From Diphasiastrum complanatum (lineage: Eukaryota > Streptophyta > Lycopodiopsida > Lycopodiales > Lycopodiaceae): 64,000 bases of DNA. Each line of letters opens with the position of its first letter. The stretch's first letter is position 1. The notes beneath the pieces were generated by a model. That model was not told the DNA's origin. It saw nothing but the letters and a program-made list of their open reading frames with translations, and searched no databases. Where the stretch lies: contig CM055107.1 in the NCBI GenBank assembly GCA_029204225.1, positions 7,722,873 to 7,786,872 of the forward strand, written 5' to 3'. The translations under genes were made by a program, and so were the position numbers. This document shows positions 41,905 to 56,184 of this stretch, in pieces.

Positions 41905-43428
41905 TCAACTAGTTTTAGCATAATCTGAATGTACAAGTTGAAAAGGCTTTGTAGATCTAGAAATAGATCCAGTATAAGGTAGTCTATGTGACTTAGACAA
42001 AGCACAAGGCTCACAAACATGTTTGTCATTACTTAAGGAACTTGGAAGACCAATCACAACCTTCTTCCTTGCCATTACCTCCAATGACTTGAAGTTGAGG
42101 TGTCCCATCCTTTTGTGCCAAACCTCTTGAATAGAAATTTGCTCCCTTGCAACACATCCAACTTGGTTAGCAATAACAAAAGCATCAAGTTTGAACAACT
42201 TCCCTTGTCTTTTACCTTTTTCAATCAAGACATCCTTCCTTTTGATCAAACAAGCATCTCCATCAAACTCCACCTTGAGGCCCTTACTTAGCATTTGACT
42301 CACACTAAGCAAATTCTTGGTAATAGATGGAATAAACAAGACATCCTCCAAATGAACATTCCTATTTGTAGAGAGAGAAATAGGAATTGTGCCAATCCCT
42401 TTGATTGCACACTCACCATCATTGGCCGTGTAGATCACCCTCTTGTCATCTCCATATGCCAACAAAGAAGTGAAGTACTCTTTGTGAAAGGTCATGTGGG
42501 AACTTGCTCCACTATCAATCCACCAAGGATCTAGATCTCCATCATTTGCAAGCATACATGAAGACATCACAAAAGCATCATCATTTGCATCTTGAACATC
42601 CAAACCATCCTCATCAAGAGTAAGATTACCTTGTTTGTCTCCTTGATCTCTCTTCTTCTTGTGGCACTCACTTTCAAAGTGTCATTTGATGCCACAATAG
42701 AATCACTTGAGCTTTGATCTATCTTTCTTTTTGCCACTTGAAGAAGCATCCATTTGATCTTGCCCTTTAGACCACTTGCTTTTGGTTTTGCCCTTGAATT
42801 TGCCCTTTGTGAACATAGCATCCTCTTGAAGTGTCAATGTAGATCCACCTCTTGTTTGAAGCCTATATTCCTCATTGATCAAGATCTCTTGAAGATCCAT
42901 CAAACTTGGCAAAGTCTTTTGAATAGCAATACTTTGAACAATGTTAGCATGAGCATCCAACAAGCCATTAAGAATCACTTGAATAAGCTCTCCTTCCTTA
43001 ATGCTTTCATCTATGCAAGCTAACTCATCATTCAATGCTTTCATTCTCAGAACAAAAGTACTTGGACTTTCTTCATTCTTTTGCAAACAAGAAAAGATTT
43101 GCCTTCTTAGACTCAAAACTCTAAAAGTAGACTTGTATTCATAAAGCTTTTTCAATGAATTCCAAGCTTCCAAAGATGATGTGCACTTACCAACTTCCTT
43201 GAGAAGTTCATTGGTATCATTCATCTTTATCATGTGTAGAGCCTTCTTGGCTCTCTTGTCATACCTCAATTGATGTTGTTGTGTTGCTGGTCTCTCCTCC
43301 AAACCTACAACAATATCCAAAACATCATTTATCTCAAGAAGTGACTCCATCCTCACTTTCCACAATGAATAGTTACTTGAGGTAAGCCTATCATTGGCTT
43401 CCAACATGACTCCAATTGAGGTAGCCAT
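41905..43428 (-). pseudogene. copia-E gag, protease and GAG-pre-integrase domain
   Basis: 43428-42703 encodes gag (SSNYSLWKVRMESLLEIN). At the zinc knuckle the first Cys and the Gly before His are both replaced by TGA stops (about 42707 and 42689), destroying the motif. 42603-41905 is open and holds the protease (WWIDSGASSHM and a complete body), the HHCC site (VWHKRMGH, CEPCALSK) and the first integrase residues (FQLVHSD). It then jumps to the element's terminal region (KTS) by deletion. This copy shows exactly what copia-A has lost. Confidence 0.92.
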
Positions 43429-44029
43429 GTAGCAATGACTTGATCTTCTCTTTCAACCTGCTTCAATGCACAAAGCACTCCTTTGAACAACAACAAATGC
43501 TTTCAAAAGAAATCACCAAGATCTGAAACTATCTCACAAATTCTCTTCTAGCACTTATCCAAGCAAATCAACACATAGAATCATGGAATCTTGATCAACC
43601 TATGATCTATCCTCAATCTAATGACTTTTGCCACTTCCTAAGATTGAAACACACTCAAATGAAGTCCAGAAACCTCACTATCTAGAGATCCAATCAAAAT
43701 TAGGGTTTTGACAAAATCACAAAAAATTGACTATTCCAAATCTACATGCAAATGCTGAAAAATTGATATGCAAGGCTATAAGCCACCACTTAGGTTGAAC
43801 TAATGATCCAAAAATCGGCCAAATCCAGTATGTGAATTCAAAAATCAGAATTGAACAAGTATATTGACCTATTCAGTGTTTTGATCTACAAAAGATCCAA
43901 TCTACAAAAGCAAAAAATCCAATTTTGGTGTAGAATCCTCTCTAGCATGCTCTAGACTTGATAACTTCACCAAATCATTGATAGATCTGATTTTCTCCTT
44001 CATAACCTGAAACACAAGCTCTGATACCA
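43429..44029 (-). other. copia-E leader and primer-binding site
   Basis: The minus-strand TGGTATCAGAGC is at 44029-44018, directly inside the LTR. The remaining ~590 bases are untranslated leader with no supported ORF. Confidence 0.85.
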
Positions 44030-44679
44030 TGTGAAAGATTTCAGATCCTTAAGATCCAATCTACTTGAATGATCTTTGGTTAGAAAGAGAAATACACTAC
44101 CAATCTCACCAATGTAGAAAAATCAGCATCTACACACAATTTGAGATGCAAACACTAGTAGAACTTGATTAAACCTAAACGAAATGATTATGTACTATTG
44201 TTTTCTGTACAAAACCAGCAAGCTACTGTATTTCACATGTGTGGATCCAAAAATAGCTAATATAGATCATTCTACACATAGAATTGCAAGCAATCACCAA
44301 GATAGTGCACCAATGGATAGTAGAACCCAAGAGAATAATGTATAAGCATGAAATGAAATAGAGAAGAGAGAAGATGACTCTCTCCACGAGTTACATCCTT
44401 TTATAGCAGGTCCAAACCCTATTTGGCCACTTGGCTTTCCCACCAAAATGCTAATCCTACTAATTTTGGGTCTAGATTCAATGTACCCAACTTATTCAAA
44501 TTGAATCTACTCAAACTCGCATTCTATCTTTCCCACACTTTCAAAAAGTGTTTATTCAAATGAAATTTAGACTAATGAACTTTGAAAAGTCAACCTCTAA
44601 GTCTAAAACAAGTTTTGGCCTCAATATGCCAAATATGGAAATATTGCAAAATGTGATGAAACTAGTTGAATCTTTCACG
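44030..44679 (-). repeat. 5' LTR of copia-E
   Basis: 650 bp copy of 41247-41896 with about 3 percent differences. Its palindrome has decayed to CACATGTGTG (44234-44243), and its last base is G instead of A. Confidence 0.92.
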
Positions 44680-45219
44680 TGTCTCTTCTACTAGATTTTT
44701 TGGCATTCTCTATCAAGGATATAACTTGTACTTGAGGGCATTTCGGATTCAGATTTTGCAGGAGACAAGATGGATAGAGGATCCATAAGTGCATTTGTCA
44801 CTTTTCTTTGTGGAGGAGTGATATATTGGCTTTCCAAAAAGCAAGATACAATTTCTCTTTCCTCTTGTGAAGCCGAGTACAAGGCATTGACTTCAACAAC
44901 CAGAGAACTCCTATGGCTAAGAAGAATTTTGGTGGAGCTTCAAGTAGGCCTAGGAGATCCCTTGCATCTATTGTGACAATCAAGCTTCTCAAAAAATTGC
45001 TACTAATCTGATCTTCCATGCTAGAACAAAGCATATTGAGATAGCTCATTACTTTGTGAGGGAGAAGGTGCAATCCAAGGAGGTTCAACTTCATCATGTG
45101 TCATCATCTGAGTGCATATCTGATATCTTACCAAAACTTTGGCTAAAGATTCATTTTTCAAGTTAAGAGATGCTCTTGGAGTTGTAGATAGATGTACATT
45201 AGACTTGCCAAGTTAGAAG
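44680..45219 (+). pseudogene. copia-C RNase H
   Basis: Resumes with SSTRFFGILY after copia-E, then RNase H blocks: the 44770-44976 ORF has FLCGGVIYWLSKKQDTISLS and SSCEAEYKAL; 45010-45130 has ARTKHIEIAHYFVREK; the end (DLPS, TAG) matches copia-D. A frameshift follows ELQV at about 44950. Confidence 0.9.
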
Positions 45220-45229
45220 TGAGGAGGAG

Positions 45230-46078
45230 TGTTAAAAATATCACTTCCAACTTGATGTACTGTGTAGATCTTAAGATAATTGATCTTGATAGGATTTCAT
45301 GTGTGTGGAGTCTGTTCCCACGTGTGAAAGAATGTACATAAGTCACTTTAAAGTTCGATTGATTTTAGCTATATCTACACTAGTGTGAAATTGACCTTTG
45401 AGTAGAATCTTGAAATTGGTCAAATTGGTCAAACTTTATGTAAATAGATTGGACTTCCATGTGAATGAGTTATTACTCACACATGTCAAGATTCCATTCA
45501 CACGTGTGGATAATCTTCTAGACGATAAGATGGGAAGATTCCATTAAATCCTATTTTATAGGAAATATTTCTATAAATGTGGAAGACTAGCTTTTTGTTT
45601 TCTAGCCAAAGAGAATAGTCAACTTTGGGAAATGAGCAGATATGGCTCCCATTGGTGGATCTGGATGACTAGGCACTCTTCACACATGTGAAGGCTTGCT
45701 GGATAGTACATAGCTCGTGGATGTACTTGATCTATAAAGGGATCAACCAAATCTATGAGAAGGTGATGTGACATTGGCAATTTCTAGTCTTGCTTGTATT
45801 TTCCACATTTGTCTTGTGTTTTTGTGATTGAAATGCATTTCTAAGCTTGAGTACTTTACTCTCTGTAAACAGGCCATATAGGTACTATCCTCCACATGTG
45901 TGAGGCCACTCATCCAAGTTTTTAGTCATTTGATCCATTGCTCTTGCTTAAATCATAGTGTAAAGCATCTAGATCAAGAGCTAACACCCAGAACTTGATA
46001 GATCTTTGGATTAAGCAATCAATAACTCTTTATGATTGATAAGTACAATCATAATTGTCCTTTTTCTCTGAAAACACA
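45230..46078 (+). repeat. 3' LTR of copia-C
   Basis: About 849 bp, starting TGTTAAAAATATCACTTCC after a GTGAGGAGGAG tract. It is clearly homologous to the copia-D LTR but strongly diverged. CACACGTGTG occurs at 45499-45508, with several variants (CCCACGTGTG near 45318, CACACATGTG near 45682, CACATGTGTG near 45892). The right end is estimated. Confidence 0.82.
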
Positions 46079-47142
46079 TCCAACAAACCATTAATTAATA
46101 TCTTGAACAAGCTCTCCTTCCTTAATGCTCTCATCAATGCAAGCTAACTCATCACTTAAAGTCTTCACTCTCAAAACAAAAATATCAAGACTCTCTTATT
46201 TCTTTTGTATGTTTTGAAAGATTTGGCATCTTAGAGTCAACACTCTAGAAGTAGACTTGGATTCATAAAGCTTCTTCAAAACTTCCCAAGCCTCTCAAGA
46301 TGAATTGCACTTACCAATCTCCTTGAGTAGCTCATTGGTAATATTCATCTTGATCATGTGTAGAGCTTTTTTAGCTCTCTTGTCATACCTCAATTGATCT
46401 TGTTGAACCAATGGTCTCTCCTCCAACCCTACAACAATATCCATCAACTCATGCATTTCAATAAGTGATTCCATCGTCACCTTCCATGTAGAGTAGTTGC
46501 TTGAGGTAAGCCTATCATTGCTTTCCAACATGAATCCACTTGATGTAGCCATGTTGCAATGACCTGATCTTTCTCTTTCAAACATGTTCCAATGCACAAG
46601 CACTCTTTTGAAATAAAACAATGTTTTCAGAAAGAAATCACAAAGATATGGAACTTCTCAATTCTCTTTTTGCACTTATAACTAGCAAATCAACACATAG
46701 AATGTAGAAATCTTGATCAACTTATGATCTACCACAATCTAATGAATCTTGCCACTCTCTAAGATTGAAACACACTCCATTGAATTTTAGAAACAAAATA
46801 GAGATCCAATCAAAATTAGGGTTTTGACAAAATCACAAAAATTGAATATCTCAAATTTTACATGCAATTGCAGCAAACTTGATATTGAATCTTGTAGCCT
46901 CCAATGAAGCCTTCCTAATGCATTATAAATTGGCCAATTCTAGTAAGCCAAGTGTGAAATCAAAAGTCCTCAAGTTCATAAACCTAAATTGAGTTTTGAA
47001 CTACAAAAGATCAATTCTACATATGCAATTCTTGATTTTTGAGTAGAAACTATTCTAGCATGCTCTAGAGATAAAAACTCCTCCAGATCCTTGATAGATG
47101 TGGTTGATCCTTTCATAACCTACAACACAAGCTCTAATATCA
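46079..47142 (-). pseudogene. Minus-strand copia gag fragment with leader and PBS
   Basis: 46590-46079 encodes gag in mixed frames (SSNYSTWKVTMESLIEMH; ACIDESIKEGELVQ), matching copia-E and copia-A. It is cut in mid-gag where it abuts the copia-C LTR. A leader follows, and a degraded PBS (TGATATTAGAGC, minus strand 47142-47131) borders an LTR end at 47143. Confidence 0.85.
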
Positions 47143-47345
47143 TGTGAGGAAATATGAATTACTAAAATCCAAAGTCATCCTCTTGATCTTTGGTATGAAA
47201 GTCAACACAATCTACACCATTTGCATCGTTGGAGACATTGAATCTAGTCCACATTATTGGTAGGGTTTTTGATATGAAGGGAAACCAAGATCATTAATGA
47301 GACATGGATATGTTATATATAGCTATACACACATGGGAAGAGAAG

Positions 47346-47443
<98 letters not shown>

Positions 47444-47758
47444 TCATTTCATGCATAACAGTTCGTCTCTCCATTGGTGCACTTTATTGGTGATATCTTG
47501 CAATCTTGTGTGTAGAATGCTCATATTATGCTATATTCGGATCCACACGTGTAAAATACAGTAGCTCACTACTTTTGTATGGACAAAAACTTCATTTCAT
47601 CTTATGTTTGATGTTTGATCAAGTTCTTATTAAGTTTGTATCTCTTCCATTAAGTAAATGCTAATTTTTCTATGATGCAAATGGTGTAGATTGTGTTGAC
47701 TTTCATACCAAAGATCAAGAGGATGATTTTGGATCTTAGTGATTCATATTTATTCACA
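47143..47758. repeat. Two copia LTR ends in inverted orientation (85-bp arms)
   Basis: 47143-47227 is a minus-strand LTR terminus (TGTGAGGAAATATGAATTAC). 47674-47758 is its inverted counterpart (ending TTCACA), with only a few mismatches over 85 bases. Bases 47300-47758 as a whole read as a plus-oriented LTR: TATA-like TTATATATAG near 47313, CACACGTGT near 47544 and the terminal end. The normal U3 half of the minus LTR is missing. Confidence 0.8.
47349..47440. repeat. (CT)n microsatellite, 92 bp, inside an LTR
   Basis: An uninterrupted TC tract at the place where copia-E has a short TCTTCTCTCTTCTCT stretch just downstream of its TATA box, so it looks like an expansion in the LTR transcript start region. 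Confidence 0.97.
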
Positions 47759-49318
47759 CCTTCCACCCAATCACCCTATGCGTGAGGGGCTTGTTGGTCC
47801 ACAGTCCCACACCATGAAGGTACAACACATAATATTTGGGCCAATATTCCATGTCATTTATTTTTTTAATACTGCCCGTCTTTAAATATATTCTAGCAAT
47901 AATTTTATCAATTAAATATGTGTGCTTGTTTCTTAATGTTGTAGGCAAGTGATTGGCTTTAAGTTTGGAGATCCAATCAAGGTCTAGGGAGACCCCTCCT
48001 GGCATGAAAAGGTTATCAATATTTCATGAACTTCCATATTGGAGAGAATTGTTGATCAACCATCTTTTGGACCCGATGCACATATTCAAGAATGTGGGGA
48101 GCACAATTTGGGAGCCCTTAACTAGTGACAAAGATAAAAAAGACGCATAAAATGACTTAAAAGTGTTGGAATATTCTCCTTCTTACTAATTGACTAATCA
48201 GTTTTAATCTCCATCTATTGTTTATCCAGTTCTGCGGATTTTCCCGTGCCTTTTTACAATCTGCAGTTTTTACAAGTGTAAGCTATGATGATCATCATTC
48301 ACATTATTATTAAACCATTTGTACGTGCAATTTTGTACATGTTTGTTGTATCCCTAACACATTTTGTTCTATTTCGTTCAGTAAAAAAAATACAATGCAT
48401 TGTGGATGCATGGACGACACTTTCGTACAGAGCGCATCAACAAAAATAGAAACACGTACGATTGTGGAGTCATGGAAAATTTTGCCCAAGAGAGTCGAGC
48501 AAGCACGTCGGACACCAATTTACTCTCTTCTCAACTTGATTATTGTGGGACAATCAATGACATCCTCGAAGTTGGATTTAGGCAATTCACCTTTTTCATA
48601 ATTGATGTCAAATGGTTCAAAGTTATTTGCAATGGTCCCAATGCAATTGTCAAGAAAGATGACAGTGGTTATTTTGCCATTGACTCTACCAACGGATCAA
48701 AGCGATACATATGTTTTGCCATATGTGAGCAGGTACATTTCTTCTATGTCTTCAAGATTTCTATGCTCTTTTGTTATTAATCAATCGATTATACTGCAAA
48801 AAATGTATATTGTGTATATACCCAAGCAACTGTAACATAGCTATGGATACTAATTACGAGTCAACATTTATAGTAACATCAATCAATTATAGGTGGTCTT
48901 TCACCCCGATCGTTCAAATCCCAGATGGTGGTACGTGATTCAAGTCGCTCCTCAAAGTAAAAGAATTTTTGAAGATAGAGATGTCGTGGAGGACGTGGCA
49001 CTACCAACTGATGCACCTCATGAACAAGATTGTGATGATGGATTCGATGACACATTTTTGGAAGATGATCATGTGCAAGCTTCACAAGCTAACGATGATG
49101 TCGAGCATGATGCATCATCATCGGATGGATCAACAGCACACGACACACCTTCTCGATCTCACTCATTGCCACTGTCGCCATTAGCTTTTGAAGATCAGCT
49201 TATTAATAATGAAGCTATAGGAGATATTTGGGTAGAATTAGAGATAGACTCATTTGAACTGGCAGATTTGTCGCATGATGATGCGACAAATGATAACGAT
49301 GAACCACCAAATGAATAA
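47759..49318 (+). pseudogene. CACTA (En/Spm) transposase, C-terminal exons with DUF4216
   Basis: Exon pieces of a CACTA-type TNP2 protein. 47759-47819 (HPMREGLVGPQSHTMK) ends at a GTAC donor. 47945-48150 has LSIFHELPYWRELLINHLLDPMHIFKNV, written here only as its key parts ELPYW and LDPMHIFKNV. About 48385-48732 is a DUF4216 region (HFRTERINKNRNTYDCGVM, DYCGTINDILEVGF, CEQ). A 160-bp GT-AG intron (48733-48892) follows. The last exon, 48893-49318, continues VVFHPDRSNPRWWYV and ends in an acidic tail with stop TGAATAAG-type context. The N-terminal catalytic part is missing, cut by the copia LTR at 47758, and a stop or frameshift lies near 47950. Confidence 0.82.
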
Positions 49319-49562
49319 GTGAGATAGTACGATGTATTTCAACTCATTGTAGTATTAATCATATTTCTCATAGATGCGATTACACTTTATTAATTGACTA
49401 GTTGACATCAAACAAGAAGTTGACGCATGTGTATACAAATTTGGTCATCATCTTTTGTGATACATAAATTTCTTTATTCACTTGTGCATATGGCAACCAA
49501 TGTTGATAGACTGGAATTCAATGTACTGATAGATAACAAATTTCAAAAGTGATATCCATTTA

Positions 49563-49639
49563 CACTCTATAACATACCATGGGTTATACCGAGGGCCTTT
49601 TTTTCATCAGTCACGGTATTACCCTCGGTTAGTAGAGTG
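49563..49639. repeat. Palindromic segment CACTCTA...TAGAGTG, possible CACTA terminus
   Basis: A 77-bp segment begins CACTCTATAAC and ends GTTAGTAGAGTG, with inner arms ACCGAGGG and CCCTCGGT. The outward CACTC end and repeated ACCGAGGG units resemble terminal and subterminal repeats of CACTA elements, and it lies about 245 bp after the transposase stop. Confidence 0.45.
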
Positions 49640-50729
<1,090 letters not shown>

Positions 50730-51075
50730 GAACAGAGCAAAGAGTCCTCACCAAACATGGCCGAGACCTGGGATAACTTCAGATGGTAGGGGGGCAGGAG
50801 GGGAAGAGGTTGGCGTTGAAGGGATAGGTGAGAGCATTGTCACATACACAAGTGATGAGATTGAGACAGAAACATGGCTGAGTAATGGGAACGGAGGCTC
50901 GGCTAGAGGAGCAGGGTCAGAGGAGTGGCAGTGGGATTTTCTTGAGGAATATGTGATCCCAAAGGAGATGGTCCAGGAGCGCCTCTTGGTGAGGCAGCGA
51001 ACAACTCTAGAGCAAGAAGGACGTTATCAATGGCAAACACTGACACATGAGTTTGATCATAATGAGTGTTCGTGA
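50730..51075 (+). CDS. Probable terminal exon, product unknown
   Basis: A frame open for about 115 codons with no need of a start, preceded by a good acceptor (TTTTACTACAG at 50719-50729) and ended by TGA at 51073-51075. The encoded piece runs from WPRPGITSDGRGAGGEE through a Gly/Glu-rich part (SIVTYTSDEIETETWLS) to EEWQWDFLEEYVIPKEM, QERLLVRQRTT and an acidic end (HEFDHNECS). GC content is clearly higher than the surrounding DNA, as in host coding sequence. I do not recognise the family. It could be the last exon of a host gene whose earlier exons lie upstream or were lost. Confidence 0.45.
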
Positions 51076-51483
51076 TCTATGCCTTGCTTACACCCGTGTC
51101 AATGACAACAACTCCTTTGACGGAAGAAATGTTTTGCGTATATTTACCCCATTGCTTCCGGATGCTTTAGTTGGAAGAGCAAGATTTGAGACCGTATGCA
51201 GAGATCCCAGTGGGAAGTAGCTTGATAGAACATGGAGCTTCATCATGGTGGCTTTTTGGATGTCGGTGAGCTTTGCCATTGCGCCATTAGATAAGGTGTT
51301 AAAGGCATCATCAAAAGGAGCTAAAATACGGAAGCTAGGGCCAGTTTCCTTGCTTGCCAATGCAGTACCAACACCGCTATTCTTGAGAAAAGTCACAAGA
51401 GTATTGAACTTACTAGCCTTCTCAAGCACGCTGATCAGGTCCACTTGGCCTGCTGCGTTGTTGCTAATACTAATAGGCATCAA
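51076..51483 (-). pseudogene. Fasciclin-like arabinogalactan protein (FAS1) fragment
   Basis: 51483-51088 encodes part of a FAS1 domain: DLISVLEKASKFNTLVTFLK, the H1-type motif RILAPFDDAFNTL, the KLTDIQKATMMKLHVL helix, and the SSYFPLGSLHTVSN segment typical of plant FLAs. At about 51115 the frame shifts by one; the neighbouring frame continues NISSVKGVVVIDTGV, the expected next strand, and stops. No signal peptide, second half or GPI signal is present. FLAs are cell-wall adhesion glycoproteins. This piece starts within the domain and is likely a dead or partial duplicate. It converges tail to tail with the exon ending at 51075. Confidence 0.75.
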
Positions 51484-53719
<2,236 letters not shown>

Positions 53720-53838
53720 TACTCTACTCTTCTAAGGTAAATAATTTTTTATGCGAGTTCCATAGAAACAAATTGTAAGAATCCAAGAAAGCCTTAGTGT
53801 GATTTTAACATCATGAGAGAGAGAGAGAGAGAGAGAGA

Positions 53839-54889
53839 AATCAACATCTACGAAGTACCTGTAGGTCCATTAAACACATCGCTATTAATGTTTACAAAGT
53901 ACCCATAACAAGGGAAGTGATAAAATTAGTATATATTGTCCTATATGTTATACGTCATTCTTCTTAAGCTCTAAAATTACATCATTCTATTATCTCTACC
54001 TCCAAGTGAATTTGACCAAGGTTACATATAATCGCAAATGACAATAAACTACAATCTGATCCAATTATAAGGCCTATTTGTTAGTTAGACATGCCTTAAA
54101 ACATTGATGCACATAGGAGATGCATAAACATGTCAATTTCTACAAGGATACCAAAGAGCTAATTTGAATATTCCTTTCGATCCATATCCTCAAATAATGT
54201 CATCTTACACTTGGAACTATGTATTGAGCTTTTCAAAATCTAGAATTGAAATCCACATGTTTGTTCTTTCTTTCACTATGGATGTGTGTGTTTAAGTGTG
54301 ACTGGGCTAGAGGAGAAAAGAAATGGGGTGGAGTAGAGGAGGCTATTGGGGGAGAATAAATCAGGGTGGTGGGTGGTAAAACACATGGGGACCCATGTCA
54401 AAGGAAGTTATGAAGGGGGCATATTGGGGGTGTATGACGAGATTGAAGGAAGGGGTACCAAGACTCGAAAGAGAGGGAGAAAGGAGTACCAAGACTCGGA
54501 AAAGAGGGAGGAGGTGATGATGATAAAAACGAAAAATGAAATGACAAGTGAAGGGAGAAGACATCAAAACATTGGGATGGAGATCCATAAGAGACGAAGG
54601 ATTAGGACGATCTCAACGATAAACTGAAAGAATGATGCTTGAAAAAAAAAAGAGGAGGAGATGGATGATGGGAGGGTGGAGATGATGAGGGAGATATGAG
54701 ACACACAAAACATTTTGGCCCCCGTTGACTTTCACGGTGCCAAGTCAAGGGTTGACTGAATGTGCCATGAACTAAGAATAAATGTCTATTATTAACGACC
54801 AAAGTCTATTTTAGAGACTTTAACATCTATCGAACCTTGACCACACACACATTCCCTTCTATCCATGACCTTCGGGAGGCTACCCAACC
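53839..54889. other. Unassigned non-coding stretch
   Basis: No supported gene. 54300-54700 is purine-rich on plus (GAGGAGGAGATGG-type), which creates the Lys/Arg/Glu-rich ORF at 54346-54627; composition alone explains it. Confidence 0.35.
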
Positions 54890-56140
54890 CAATCGAATTT
54901 TTGGAAAGTCTCAAATTTTTTCGACTACTCGAATTTTGGACGACTCGAATACAACCCATACTATTTATCTCTACAATGCTGAGTCCCCGAATAATGTTAG
55001 CGAATGCGTGCAAAGCAAATTCAAACTCTTAAGGTTGTATTTTAGAGATAGTGAAAAATCGACAAAACATTTTGTTTCGTACAAGCCAGATCACAACTAA
55101 AAAAAGCAAAGCATTGGCGAGGTGTGAGAAGCATTATTGAATCTTTCTGTATTCCAAGTTGGTTTGTGTGCCTATACAGAATGCCATATTGTGTAGTCTG
55201 CTCATGAACACACCATCGGTCGGACTACTCCAAAAAACGTAGATATGACCCAATCCTTCCTAGAACTCAATTTTTGCAGACTCAAATTTTTGCAGACTCG
55301 AATATTGGAGATTCGAAATTTTTGAGACTCAATTTTTGGAGACACGAATTTTTGGAGACTCCAAATTTTCGAGACTCAATTTTTGGAGAGACAAATTTTT
55401 TGAGACACGAATTTTTCTAGACACAAAATTTTGAAGAACTCGAATTTTTCTAAACTTGAATTTTGGAGACACAAATTTTTGGAAACTCCAAATTTTCGAG
55501 ACTCAATTTTTGGAGACACGAATTTTCGAAGACACGATTTTTTTTAAACTCAAATTTTTGAGACACGAATATTTGGAGACTCAAAATTTTCGAGACTGAA
55601 TTTTTGGAGACACGAAGTTTTTGGAGACGCGAATTTTTGGAGACTCAAAATTTTCAAGACTTAATTTTTGCAAACTCGAATTTTTTAAAAGACGAATTTT
55701 GGAAGACTTGAATTTTTGAGATTCGAATTTTTTGAGACTCGAATTTTTTGAGAGCGACTCAATTTTTGGCAAGGACTAGAATTTTTCCAATGACTCGAAT
55801 TTTTCAATACTCAAATTTTTCAAATTACTCAAATTTTTGCAATGGATTGATATTTTTGAACATCTCAAATTTTCTCGATGACTCGAATGTTTTCCAAATA
55901 CTCAAATTTTTCCAAAGGATCAAATTGTCATTTTGAATTTTTTTTCAAATGATCAAAAGACCCTTTGTACTGTCAAGTCAAAGTTTTCAAAAGTCTCGAA
56001 GTTTTTTTAAGACTCAAATGTTTCGAAAGACTCAATTTTTTGAAAGACTCGATTTTTTAATGAGACTCGAATTTTTCAAGGACTCGAATTTTTTTGAGGC
56101 TCGAATTTTTGCAAGGACTCAAATTTTTTCAAAGACTCGA
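54890..56140. repeat. Degenerate minisatellite built on GACTCGAATTTTTGGA
   Basis: A loose array of units near 16-18 bp, each with GA(C/G)(T/A)C(G/A)AA followed by a T run and often GGA. It is dense at 55265-56140 with outliers at 54893-54960. Longer blocks recur, for example CTCCAAATTTTCGAGACTC at about 55351 and 55487, so local higher-order duplication occurred. From about 55750 the spacer changes from TTTTTGGA to TTTTTCAA/TTTTTCCAA. Thymine runs stay on the plus strand throughout. Confidence 0.9.
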
Positions 56141-56184
56141 GATCGGCCATCATCCAAATCATCGGTCGTCACCTAGATCGGCTG

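Larger units (their letters stand above)
41247..44679 (-). mobile_element. copia-E: minus-strand, internally deleted copia element
   Basis: 3433 bp with 650-bp LTRs at 41247-41896 and 44030-44679 that differ at roughly 20 positions by eye, so it is older than copia-A or copia-D. The minus-strand PBS is at 44029-44018 and the purine tract lies just inside 41896. The flanking 5-mers are TGTAT (41242-41246) and TGTCT (44680-44684), a TSD with one change. It keeps gag, protease and the GAG-pre-integrase domain but lost everything from early integrase to the 3' end. It is the same family as copia-A. Confidence 0.93.
33030..46078 (+). mobile_element. copia-C: old plus-strand copia relic hosting copia-D and copia-E
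   Basis: Its pieces are 33030-34121, 40436-41246, 44680-45219 and LTR 45230-46078. Removing copia-D (with TSD GCTAA) and copia-E (TSD TGTCT/TGTAT) rejoins the RT and RNase H coding sequence in order. It is of the same family as copia-D by protein and LTR similarity. The 5' LTR, gag and protease are missing. Confidence 0.88.

Noticed and set aside
54346-54627. Lys/Arg/Glu-rich 93-codon ORF
   Set aside because: Purine-rich composition alone gives this frame; no domain or splice evidence.
55581-55772. Minus-strand repeat-protein ORF in the GACTCGAATTTTT array
   Set aside because: Unit lengths vary and break the frame throughout the array, so a coding repeat is not supported now.
54890-56140. 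CRISPR-like array
   Set aside because: Units are contiguous and degenerate with no unique spacers, and the DNA is plant nuclear.
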